A DNA stretch of 9,543 bases, from contig JAEXEM010000221.1 in assembly GCA_023401045.1 (NCBI GenBank), positions 1 to 9,543 on the forward strand. Reading direction: 5' to 3'. This DNA comes from Actinomycetes bacterium (GTDB lineage: Bacteria; Actinomycetota; Actinomycetes; Actinomycetales; Cellulomonadaceae). Below, piece after piece: positions 1 to 6,360 of the stretch (positions are counted from its first letter, which is position 1; the number at the start of each line of letters is the position of its first letter). The translations under genes were made by a program, and so were the position numbers. Under the pieces are notes generated by a model. The model worked only from the letters and a program-made list of their open reading frames with translations. It searched no databases and was not told where the DNA came from.

Positions 1-1
1 C

Positions 2-985
2 TTCCGGGTCGGTGAGCGCGTCCAGCTGACCGACCCGCGCGGCCGGCTGCACACGATCACGCTGCACCCCGACGCGACGTTCCACACGCACCGCGGCTAC
101 CTGCGGCACACCGACCTCATCGGTGCCAGCGAGGGCGTCGTCGTCGCCAACACCTCCGGTGTCGAGTACCTCGCGCTGCGCCCGCTGCTGTCCGACCACG
201 TGCTGTCGATGCCGCGCGGTGCGGCGGTCGTCTACCCCAAGGACGCCGGGCAGATCGTCACGATGGGCGACGTCTTCCCCGGGGCGACCGTCGTCGAGGC
301 CGGGGTGGGGTCGGGCGGGCTCACCCTCTCGCTGCTGCGTGCCGTCGGGGACGGCGGCCGGCTGGTCTCGATCGAGCGTCGCGAGGACTTCGCCGCCATC
401 GCACGCGGCAACGTCGAGCAGTTCTTCGGCGGCCCGCACCCCGCGTGGGACCTGCGCCTCGGCGACCTCGCCGACGAGCTGCCGCACGCGGCGGAGCCCG
501 GGACGGTCGACCGCGTCGTCCTCGACATGCTCGCGCCCTGGGAGAACCTCGACGCGGTCGCGACCGCGCTCGCGCCGGGCGGCGTGCTCGTCTGCTACGT
601 CGCGACGACCACCCAGCTCTCCCGGCTCGCCGAGGACGTGCGCGCCGACGGCCGGTACACCGAGCCCGAGGCGTGGGAGTCGATGGTGCGCGGATGGCAC
701 CTCGAGGGACTCGCGGTGCGGCCGCAGCACCGGATGGTCGGCCACACCGGGTTCCTCCTCACGACCCGCCGCCTCGCGGACGGGGTCGAGCCGCCGCAGC
801 GCAAGCGGCGTCCCGCCAAGGGCGCCTACCCGGTGGCGGCGGACGGCGCGCCCGCGGCGGACGAGGCGCTGTGGTCGCCCGAGGCGATGGGCGAGCGCGA
901 GACGTCGGCGAAGAAGATCCGTCGCGTGCGCCGCGACCTGCACGTCACCGCCGAGGAGCTGGCCGACCGCGACGACGCGGGGTGA
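2..985 (+). CDS. trmI: tRNA (adenine-58-N1)-methyltransferase TrmI, 5'-truncated by window edge
   Basis: SAM-dependent enzyme that makes m1A58 in the T-loop of tRNAs, a homotetramer in known members. The frame is open from base 2, and the first visible residues (FRVGERVQL) match the family's N-terminal segment, so I estimate fewer than about 10 residues are missing. There are 327 visible residues. A small N-terminal beta domain (1-60) is followed by SMPRG and YPKD (about 69-80), the SAM-binding motif EAGVGSGG (about 99-106), and the LDMLAPWE motif (about 174-181), whose Asp (about 175) is the catalytic-site Asp of the family. AVRPQHRMVGHTGFL closes the core. Beyond the end of the mycobacterial homologue (about 280 residues, from memory) there is a tail of about 55 residues with a basic AKKIRRVRRDL patch. 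A short CGGGG/CCCCG hairpin (978-990) straddles the stop. trmI upstream of arc is a common actinobacterial arrangement. The internal GTG at 200 is not the real start. Confidence 0.95.
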   Translation, partial: FRVGERVQLTDPRGRLHTITLHPDATFHTHRGYLRHTDLIGASEGVVVANTSGVEYLALRPLLSDHVLSMPRGAAVVYPKDAGQIVTMGDVFPGATVVEAGVGSGGLTLSLLRAVGDGGRLVSIERREDFAAIARGNVEQFFGGPHPAWDLRLGDLADELPHAAEPGTVDRVVLDMLAPWENLDAVATALAPGGVLVCYVATTTQLSRLAEDVRADGRYTEPEAWESMVRGWHLEGLAVRPQHRMVGHTGFLLTTRRLADGVEPPQRKRRPAKGAYPVAADGAPAADEALWSPEAMGERETSAKKIRRVRRDLHVTAEELADRDDAG

Positions 986-1045
986 CCCCGGTACGTCCAC
1001 CCTCCGGGACGACCGCGGCACGCGGTGCGCGACACGCCCCTGGTG

Positions 1046-1065
1046 TTGACACTGACGGTTAGGGT
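1046..1065 (+). promoter_or_regulatory. Candidate promoter for arc (TTGACA and TAGGGT boxes)
   Basis: The 159-bp gap between trmI and arc holds a perfect TTGACA (1046-1051) and a TAGGGT (1060-1065). TAGGGT fits the TANNNT -10 consensus of actinobacterial housekeeping promoters, and would place the transcript start near A1072 with a 73-nt leader. The two boxes are only 8 bp apart, too close to be the -35 and -10 of one promoter, and no good -10 lies 16-19 bp downstream of TTGACA. I therefore trust TAGGGT as a -10 and leave the role of TTGACA open (chance, an operator, or an overlapping promoter). TTGACA lies inside a small inverted repeat, GTGT-TG-ACAC (1043-1052). Confidence 0.45.
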
Positions 1066-1103
1066 CGTCGGACCAGCAGGCACGAAGGCGTGCACGGTGG
1101 ACC

Positions 1104-1141
1104 GGAGGTAGGGCGCATCGCGACGCGATCGGAGGTCGATC
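1104..1141 (+). promoter_or_regulatory. arc leader: two overlapping hairpins around the ribosome binding site
   Basis: Just before arc are two copies of GGAGGT (1104-1109 and 1131-1136). The second is the usable Shine-Dalgarno, 9 nt before the ATG if GGAGG is counted. Between them lies a perfect 6-bp inverted repeat, ATCGCG-A-CGCGAT (1117-1129). It overlaps a second inverted repeat, GATCG-GAGGT-CGATC (1127-1141), whose loop would hold the Shine-Dalgarno. The two stems share bases 1127-1129, so in RNA they exclude each other. The one-base loop of the first makes it implausible as an RNA hairpin unless inner pairs open, so it may instead be a DNA operator. A regulatory role is inferred from layout only. 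Confidence 0.3.
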
Positions 1142-1144
1142 ATC

Positions 1145-2779
1145 ATGACCGAACCGGCTGTCCCTGGACGTGACCTGCAGCGGGAGCTCAACGTCCTCGC
1201 CGCGAAGAACGAGCGCCTGAGCGAGGCGCTCGTCGCCGCCCGTGAGCAGATCCTCGAGCTCAAGCGGCAGGTCGACGACCTCGCCAAGCCCCCCGGCACG
1301 TACGCGACGTTCCTCCACGCGCGGGACGACGGCACCGTCGACATCGTCTCGGCGGGCCGCAAGATGCACGTGGGCGCGAGCCCGACGCTCGACGTGCACC
1401 GCCTGCGGCCCGGCCAGGAGGTCATGCTCAACGAGGCCCTCACCGTCGTCGAGGCGGGCGGCTACGAGCAGGTCGGTGAGCTCGTCACGGTCAAGGAGAT
1501 GCTCGGCGAGGGTCGGGCGCTCGTCGTCGGCCGGGGCGACGAGGAGCGGGTCGTGCGGTTCGCCGGCCAGGTGACCGACGCCGGCGTGCGCGTCGGGGAC
1601 GCGCTGACGATCGACTCGCGCAGCGGCTTCGTCTTCGAGGTCATCCCGCGGGCCGAGGTCGAGGACCTCGTGCTCGAGGAGGTCCCGGACATCGACTACT
1701 CCGACATCGGCGGCCTGGGGCCGCAGATCGAGGCGATCCGCGACGCCGTCGAGCTGCCGTTCCTCCACCCCGAGCTCTTCCGCGAGCACGGGCTCAAGCC
1801 GCCGAAGGGCGTCCTGCTCTACGGCCCTCCGGGCTGCGGCAAGACGCTCATCGCCAAGGCCGTCGCGCACTCGCTCGCGGCGACGGCCGCCGCCGCGCGC
1901 GGCGCTGACGCGTCGGAGGCGCGCTCGTACTTCCTCAACGTCAAGGGCCCCGAGCTGCTCAACAAGTACGTCGGGGAGACCGAACGGCACATCCGGCTCA
2001 TCTTCTCCCGGGCGCGCGAGAAGGCCTCCCAGGGGCACCCCGTCGTCGTGTTCTTCGACGAGATGGAGTCGCTGTTCCGCACCCGCGGCACCGGGGTGTC
2101 CAGCGACGTCGAGACGACCATCGTCCCGCAGCTGCTCTCGGAGATCGACGGCGTCGAGCGCCTCGACAACGTCATCGTCATCGGCGCCTCCAACCGCGAG
2201 GACATGATCGACCCGGCGATCCTGCGCCCCGGACGGCTCGACGTGAAGATCAAGATCGAGCGGCCCGACGCCGAGGGTGCGCGCGAGATCTTCGCCAAGT
2301 ACCTCACCCCGGACCTGCCGATCCACGCCGAGGACCTCGCCGAGCACGGCGGCTCGTCGGCCCAGGCGGTCGAGGCGATGATCGAGCGGGTCGTCGAGCG
2401 GATGTACTCCGAGGAGGAGGAGAACCGCTTCCTCGAGGTGACGTACGCCAGCGGTGACAAGGAGGTCCTCTACTTCAAGGACTTCAACTCCGGGGCGATG
2501 ATCCAGAACGTCGTCGACCGTGCGAAGAAGACGGCGATCAAGGACCTGCTCGCGACCGGTCAGCGCGGCATCCGGGTCGACCACCTGCTCGCGGCGTGCG
2601 TCGACGAGTTCAAGGAGAACGAGGACCTGCCGAACACGACGAACCCCGACGACTGGGCGCGCATCTCCGGCAAGAAGGGGGAGCGCATCGTGTTCATCCG
2701 CACGATCGTCCAGGGCAAGAAGGGCGTCGACGCGTCGCGCACCATCGAGAACGTCACGAGCACCGGCCAGTACCTGTGA
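1145..2779 (+). CDS. arc: Proteasome-associated AAA ATPase ARC/Mpa
   Basis: Hexameric ring ATPase that binds pupylated proteins, unfolds them and feeds them into the 20S proteasome. It has 544 residues. The N-terminal heptad-rich coiled coil (about 8-47) is the Pup-binding element in this family. Two OB-fold domains follow (about 50-170). The AAA module has Walker A GPPGCGKT (227-234, K233), the pore loop KYVGE (274-278), Walker B VVVFFDE (300-306, D305/E306) and arginine-finger region RPGR (361-364). A strand-rich insertion (about 428-453) in the C-terminal part may belong to the beta-grasp element described for Mpa. The protein ends in GQYL, the HbYX-like tail (penultimate Tyr) that docks on the alpha ring. 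Mycobacterial Mpa is about 609 residues, so this is a short-N-terminus form. The ATG start is supported by GGAGG at 1131-1135. It is followed by its own hairpin and then dop. Confidence 0.97.
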   Translation: MTEPAVPGRDLQRELNVLAAKNERLSEALVAAREQILELKRQVDDLAKPPGTYATFLHARDDGTVDIVSAGRKMHVGASPTLDVHRLRPGQEVMLNEALTVVEAGGYEQVGELVTVKEMLGEGRALVVGRGDEERVVRFAGQVTDAGVRVGDALTIDSRSGFVFEVIPRAEVEDLVLEEVPDIDYSDIGGLGPQIEAIRDAVELPFLHPELFREHGLKPPKGVLLYGPPGCGKTLIAKAVAHSLAATAAAARGADASEARSYFLNVKGPELLNKYVGETERHIRLIFSRAREKASQGHPVVVFFDEMESLFRTRGTGVSSDVETTIVPQLLSEIDGVERLDNVIVIGASNREDMIDPAILRPGRLDVKIKIERPDAEGAREIFAKYLTPDLPIHAEDLAEHGGSSAQAVEAMIERVVERMYSEEEENRFLEVTYASGDKEVLYFKDFNSGAMIQNVVDRAKKTAIKDLLATGQRGIRVDHLLAACVDEFKENEDLPNTTNPDDWARISGKKGERIVFIRTIVQGKKGVDASRTIENVTSTGQYL

Positions 2780-2814
2780 GCCCGTCCCCGCCGCGGTGGG
2801 CCGCCCGGACGGGC
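2780..2814 (+). terminator. GC-rich hairpin directly after arc stop, possible terminator
   Basis: GCCCGTCC (2780-2787) and GGACGGGC (2807-2814) form a perfect 8-bp stem with a 19-nt GC-rich loop, beginning at the base after the arc TGA. No U-tract follows, as is usual for actinobacterial hairpin terminators. It lies 25 bp upstream of the dop -10 box, so it would separate arc and dop transcripts. It could instead be a 3'-end stabiliser. In a sequence this GC-rich some 8-bp stems arise by chance, but the position is apt. Confidence 0.45.
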
Positions 2815-2838
2815 ACCGCCGCGGCCGGGGCGTGCGCC

Positions 2839-2851
2839 TAGGGTGGGCACG
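2839..2851 (+). promoter_or_regulatory. Candidate dop promoter giving a leaderless mRNA
   Basis: TAGGGT (2839-2844) ends exactly 6 nt before the dop GTG at 2851. In mycobacteria and relatives the last T of the -10 hexamer typically lies at -7, which places the transcript start on the G of the start codon. No clear -35 is visible 16-18 bp upstream, which is common for such promoters. Competing reading: AGGGTGG (2840-2846) could act as a weak Shine-Dalgarno on a transcript from arc. The surrounding 11-mer GCCTAGGGTGG (2836-2846) recurs before pup. Confidence 0.5.
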
Positions 2852-4458
2852 TGACCGTTCGGCGCGTGATGGGCCTGGAGACCGAGTACGGCGTCCTGCA
2901 GCCGGGCCGGCCCCTGGCCAACCCGATGCTCCTGTCGAGCCACGTCGTGGCCGTGCACGCCGCTGCCCGCGAGGCCGGGCGCGGGCGTGCACGGTGGGAC
3001 TACGACGACGAGGACCCGCTGCACGACGCCCGCGGCTTCCACCTGCAGCGGGCGTCGGCGCACCCGTCGATGCTCACCGACTCGCCGACGCGGCCCGCCC
3101 CCTCGGGCGACGCCCCCCAGCAGATGCCGCGCGCCGAGGTCGAGGAGTACGAGGATCCCGGGGCCGCCAACGTCATCCTCACGAACGGCGCTCGGCTCTA
3201 CGTCGACCACGCGCACCCCGAGTACTCGTCACCGGAGGTGACGACGCCGCTCGACGCGGTCCGCTGGGACCGGGCCGGCGAGCTCGTCATGCTCGAGTCC
3301 GTGCGCCGCCTCGCGTCCAGCCCCGCGCTGCCCGACGTCACGCTGTACAAGAACAACGTCGACGGCAAGGGCGCGACGTACGGCACGCACGAGAACTACC
3401 TCGTCGACCGCGCGGTGCCGTTCGGCGACCTCGTCGCGCGCCTCACACCGTTCCTCGTCACCCGGCAGGTGTTCACGGGGGCCGGACGGGTCGGCCTCGG
3501 CCAGCGCGGCGAGCACCCCGGGTTCCAGCTCTCGCAGCGGGCCGACTACATCGAGGCCGAGGTCGGCCTCGAGACGACGCTGCGCCGCCCGATCGTCAAC
3601 ACCCGCGACGAGCCGCACGCCGACCCGACGCGGTGGCGGCGGCTGCACGTCATCATCGGCGACGCGACGATGCTCGAGGTCGCGACGTACCTGCGCACGG
3701 GGACGACGTCGCTCGTCCTCTGGCTCGTCGAGCAGGCGGAGGCGGGTGGCGCCGCGGCGCGCGTCGCGCAGGCCGTCGACCGCCTCGCGCTGCGGGACCC
3801 GGTCGGGGCCGTCCACCGCGTGAGCCACGACCTCGACCTGTCGGCGCGGCTCGAGCTGGTCGACGGTCGGCACCTCACGGCCCTCGAGGTCCAGGCGGAG
3901 TACGTGGCGGCGGTGCGCGACGCCCTCGACGTGACGGGCGAGGCCCCCGACGCGCAGACCCTCGACGTCCTCGACCGCTGGGAGTCCCTGCTCGCCCGTC
4001 TCGGGGACGAGCCGGCGTCCTGCGCGCGGGAGGTCGAGTGGATCGCCAAGCTGCGGCTGCTCGACGGGATGCGCCGCCGCGACCGCCTCGCGTGGGACCA
4101 CCCCCGCCTGGCGGCCGTCGACCTGCAGTGGTCGGACGTCCGCCCCGAGCGCGGGCTCTACCACCGGCTCGCGGCCGCCGGCGCCGTCGAGCTCCTCGTC
4201 ACCCCCGAGCAGGTGGAGGAGGCGGTCCTCCACCCGCCGCAGGACACCCGCGCGTACTTCCGCGGCGAGGCGGTGGCCCGGTACGGCGGCCAGATCTCGG
4301 CGGCGAGCTGGGACTCGGTCGTGTTCGACGTGCCGGGCTCGCAGTCGCTGCAGCGGGTGCCGATGCGCGACCCGCTGCGTGGCACGCGCGCGCACGTCGG
4401 GGAGCTGCTCGACCGCAGCCCGGACGCCCGCTCGCTGCTCGACGCGCTCGGCGGCTGA
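2851..4458 (+). CDS. dop: Dop, deamidase of Pup and depupylase
   Basis: Deamidates the C-terminal Gln of Pup to Glu so PafA can use it, and cleaves Pup from conjugated lysines. It belongs to the carboxylate-amine ligase (glutamine synthetase-like) fold, together with PafA. The protein has 535 residues. The nucleotide-site motif GLETEYG (8-14, E10 and E12) opens it. WDYDDEDPLHDARG (49-62) is typical of Dop. D119 in YVDHAHPEYS matches the catalytic Asp of mycobacterial Dop (D95). [34 protein letters not shown] (250-258), KLRLLDG and AYFRGE follow. The Dop-specific loop (about 63-104) is about 42 residues, against about 19 in my recollection of the M. tuberculosis protein (505 residues in all). 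The GTG start gives TVRRVMG before the first motif; the ATG at 2869 would cut to the motif's edge and is less likely. Upstream is a possible leaderless promoter, downstream a hairpin. Confidence 0.96.
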   Translation: MTVRRVMGLETEYGVLQPGRPLANPMLLSSHVVAVHAAAREAGRGRARWDYDDEDPLHDARGFHLQRASAHPSMLTDSPTRPAPSGDAPQQMPRAEVEEYEDPGAANVILTNGARLYVDHAHPEYSSPEVTTPLDAVRWDRAGELVMLESVRRLASSPALPDVTLYKNNVDGKGATYGTHENYLVDRAVPFGDLVARLTPFLVTRQVFTGAGRVGLGQRGEHPGFQLSQRADYIEAEVGLETTLRRPIVNTRDEPHADPTRWRRLHVIIGDATMLEVATYLRTGTTSLVLWLVEQAEAGGAAARVAQAVDRLALRDPVGAVHRVSHDLDLSARLELVDGRHLTALEVQAEYVAAVRDALDVTGEAPDAQTLDVLDRWESLLARLGDEPASCAREVEWIAKLRLLDGMRRRDRLAWDHPRLAAVDLQWSDVRPERGLYHRLAAAGAVELLVTPEQVEEAVLHPPQDTRAYFRGEAVARYGGQISAASWDSVVFDVPGSQSLQRVPMRDPLRGTRAHVGELLDRSPDARSLLDALGG

Positions 4459-4473
4459 GACACGTCCACCGGC

Positions 4474-4497
4474 CGGACCCTCCTCGGGACGGGTCCG
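4474..4497 (+). terminator. Hairpin between dop and pup, possible terminator overlapping the pup promoter
   Basis: CGGACCC (4474-4480) and GGGTCCG (4491-4497) form a perfect 7-bp stem with a 10-nt loop, starting 16 nt after the dop stop. No U-tract follows. It may end the dop transcript. The right arm and loop cover the position where a -35 of the downstream pup promoter would lie (about 4487-4492), so as DNA it could also be an operator-like site. Both roles are inferred. Confidence 0.4.
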
Positions 4498-4509
4498 CGC
4501 CGATGGGCC

Positions 4510-4515
4510 TAGGGT
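4510..4515 (+). promoter_or_regulatory. Candidate promoter of the pup-prcB-prcA-pafA operon
   Basis: TAGGGT (4510-4515), inside an 11-mer GCCTAGGGTGG (4507-4517) identical to that at dop, predicts a start near G4522 and a leader of about 38 nt. The leader carries a strong Shine-Dalgarno, GGAGGG (4550-4555), 4 nt before the pup ATG. There is no recognisable -35. This promoter would allow the highly needed tag protein and the core particle to be transcribed apart from dop. Confidence 0.45.
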
Positions 4516-4559
4516 GGCCCTGCGGGCACGCAGGACGCGTCCGCAGGACGGAGGGCACC

Positions 4560-4754
4560 ATGGCCGGGCAGGAGCACGCGAAGCGACGCCACGACGACGA
4601 GCCGGTCGACGAGCCGGACACCCCCACGCCGGCCGCGCCGAGCGCGCAGGCCCGTGACGCCGAGGTGGACGCCCTGCTCGACGAGATCGACGACGTCCTC
4701 GAGCAGAACGCCGAGCAGTTCGTCCGCGGGTTCGTCCAGAAGGGCGGTCAGTGA
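4560..4754 (+). CDS. pup: Pup, prokaryotic ubiquitin-like protein
   Basis: Small, mostly disordered protein tag joined through its C-terminus to lysines of proteins destined for the proteasome. It has exactly 64 residues, the same length as the M. tuberculosis protein. The N-terminal half is polar and disordered (KRRHDDEPVDEPD, then Pro/Ala-rich). The ARC-binding region LLDEIDDVLEQNAEQFVRGF (39-58) becomes helical when bound in known members. The end is QKGGQ. The last residue is Gln, so Dop must deamidate it before PafA can act, unlike species that encode a terminal Glu. K61 matches the Lys reported as a self-pupylation site. The ATG at 4560 has a good Shine-Dalgarno (GGAGGG, 4550-4555). The frame stays open far upstream through dop, so the start must be set by homology. 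prcB begins 6 bp after the stop. Confidence 0.97.
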   Translation: MAGQEHAKRRHDDEPVDEPDTPTPAAPSAQARDAEVDALLDEIDDVLEQNAEQFVRGFVQKGGQ

Positions 4755-4760
4755 GCGCCG

Positions 4761-5591
4761 ATGAGCCTGAACGACTCGTCCGGGCGGCTGCCGCACGCCT
4801 TCACGACACCGGGGACGTCGTCGTTCGTCGACTTCCTCTCCGGGTACGCGCCCGAGCTGCTTCCCGGGAACCGGCCGCTGCCGGTCGGTGAGGTGAGCGC
4901 ACCGCACGGGACGACGATCGTCGCGCTCACGTTCGACGGCGGCGTCGTCATGGCGGGGGACCGGCGCGCGACGATGGGCTCGATGATCGCCAGCCGGCAC
5001 ATCGAGAAGGTCTTCCCGGCGGACGAGTACTCGGCCGTCGGGATCGCGGGTACAGCGGGGCTCGCCATCGAGCTCGTCCGGCTGTTCCAGCTCGAGCTGG
5101 AGCACTACGAGAAGATCGAGGGCAGCCTGCTGTCGCTCGACGGCAAGGCGAACCGTCTCGCGACGATGATCCGGGGCAACCTCGGCCTCGCGATGCAGGG
5201 CCTCGCCGTCGTCCCGCTCTTCGGCGGGTACGACCTCGACCGCGGCGTGGGCAGGATCTTCTCGTACGACGTCACGGGCGGCCGGTACGAGGAGCACGAG
5301 CACCACGCGGTCGGCTCCGGCTCGGTGTTCGCGCGCGGCTCGCTGAAGAAGCGCTGGCGCCCGGCGATGGACGCCGACGCCGCCGTGCGGGTCGCCGTCG
5401 AGGCGCTCGTCGACGCCGCGGACGACGACTCCGCGACCGGCGGCCCGGACCGGGTCCGCCGCATCTGGCCGGTCGTCGCGACCGTCACCGAGTCGGGCTA
5501 CCTGCGTGTCGCCGACGACGACCTCGCCGAGGCGGTGACGGCCGTCGAGGACGCCCGCCGCGCGGCCGCGCGGGAGGAGGACGCCCGATGA
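4761..5591 (+). CDS. prcB: Proteasome subunit beta PrcB (catalytic, with propeptide)
   Basis: N-terminal nucleophile peptidase forming the two inner rings of the 20S core. It has 276 residues: a propeptide of 50, cleaved after HG, and a mature chain starting at the nucleophile Thr (T51 in the precursor, mature T1). Numbered from that Thr, D17 (in MAGDRRAT) and K33 (in HIEKVF) are present. The conserved [11 protein letters not shown] block (220-230) holds the Asp/Ser residues that complete the active site. Self-processing at assembly is known for the family, and the intact GTT junction predicts it here. The ATG lies 6 bp after the pup stop with only a poor Shine-Dalgarno (AAGGGCGG, 4740-4747, 13 nt upstream, inside the last pup codons), so translation is probably coupled to pup. 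The stop overlaps the prcA start as ATGA. Confidence 0.97.
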   Translation: MSLNDSSGRLPHAFTTPGTSSFVDFLSGYAPELLPGNRPLPVGEVSAPHGTTIVALTFDGGVVMAGDRRATMGSMIASRHIEKVFPADEYSAVGIAGTAGLAIELVRLFQLELEHYEKIEGSLLSLDGKANRLATMIRGNLGLAMQGLAVVPLFGGYDLDRGVGRIFSYDVTGGRYEEHEHHAVGSGSVFARGSLKKRWRPAMDADAAVRVAVEALVDAADDDSATGGPDRVRRIWPVVATVTESGYLRVADDDLAEAVTAVEDARRAAAREEDAR

Positions 5592-6319
5592 GCATGCCGT
5601 TCTACGTCTCGCCCGAGCAGCTGATGAAGGACCGGGCGGACTACGCGCGCAAGGGCATCGCCCGCGGCCGCTCGGTCGTCGTCCTGCAGTACGACGACGG
5701 CATCGCGTTCGCCACGGAGAACCCCTCCCGGGCGCTGCACAAGATCTCGGAGATCTACGACCGCATCGCGTTCGCCGCGGTCGGCAAGTACAACGAGTTC
5801 GAGAACCTGCGCGTCGCCGGGGTGCGCTACGCGGACCTGCGCGGGTACTCCTACGACCGCGTCGACGTCACGGCCCGCGGGCTGGCGAACGCGTACGCGC
5901 AGACGCTCGGCACGGTCTTCACCACCGAGTCGAAGCCGCTCGAGGTCGAGCTCGTCGTCGTCGAGGTCGGGCGGGAGCCCGACGGGGACCAGATCTACCG
6001 GCTGTCCTACGACGGCTCGGTCACCGACGAGCACGGCTGGGTCGTCATGGGCGGCCAGGCCGAGCGTCTCGGCGGCCTGCTCGAGGGGGAGTGGCGCCCG
6101 GGCATGACGCTCGCCGAGGTGCTCGGCGTCGCGGTCCGCGTGCTCGGCGGCTCCGGGGACGACGGTGAGCCGCGCACGCTGGGCGCGAGCCAGCTCGAGG
6201 TCGCGGTGCTCGACCGGACCCGGCCGCGGCGCGCGTTCCGCAGGCTCACCGGCGCGCTGCTCGAGGACGTCCTCGGCGCCGGCCCGACGAGCGCCGGGAG
6301 CGCACCGCCCGCACCCTGA
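5588..6319 (+). CDS. prcA: Proteasome subunit alpha PrcA
   Basis: Non-catalytic subunit of the outer rings of the 20S core, which gates entry and docks ARC/Mpa. It has 243 residues. The N-terminal segment [11 protein letters not shown] matches the gate-forming peptide of the M. tuberculosis protein; RKGIARGRS (21-29) follows. K52 (in [10 protein letters not shown]) is the position of the lysine that receives the C-terminal carboxylate of the Mpa HbYX-like tail, so the docking pair is intact on both sides. [17 protein letters not shown] and RPRRAFRR (212-219) are family signatures. The tail from about 230 is Gly/Ala/Pro-rich and probably disordered. The start is ATGA-overlapped with prcB and has a strong GGGAGGAGG (5572-5580) 7 nt upstream, so the two subunits are likely made in a matched ratio. 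Confidence 0.97.
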   Translation: MSMPFYVSPEQLMKDRADYARKGIARGRSVVVLQYDDGIAFATENPSRALHKISEIYDRIAFAAVGKYNEFENLRVAGVRYADLRGYSYDRVDVTARGLANAYAQTLGTVFTTESKPLEVELVVVEVGREPDGDQIYRLSYDGSVTDEHGWVVMGGQAERLGGLLEGEWRPGMTLAEVLGVAVRVLGGSGDDGEPRTLGASQLEVAVLDRTRPRRAFRRLTGALLEDVLGAGPTSAGSAPPAP

Positions 6320-6360
6320 GGTGGACGCCCCACGACGGTGGACGAGCGAGGGAGTGACGC

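Noticed and set aside
1013..1025. CCGCG-GCA-CGCGG mini-hairpin after trmI as a terminator
   Set aside because: Only 5 bp with a 3-nt loop and no U-tract; expected by chance in this composition.
3229..4395. 388-codon minus-strand open frame opposite dop
   Set aside because: Same codon-position GC artefact; no recognisable motif and no Shine-Dalgarno of note.
2520..4754. Very long open frame (over 700 codons) running through the 3' end of arc, all of dop and into pup
   Set aside because: Arg/Pro/Ala-rich translation without any domain, overlapping the homology-proven dop in another frame. Stop codons are rare out of frame at this GC content. Only the last 64 codons (pup) are real.
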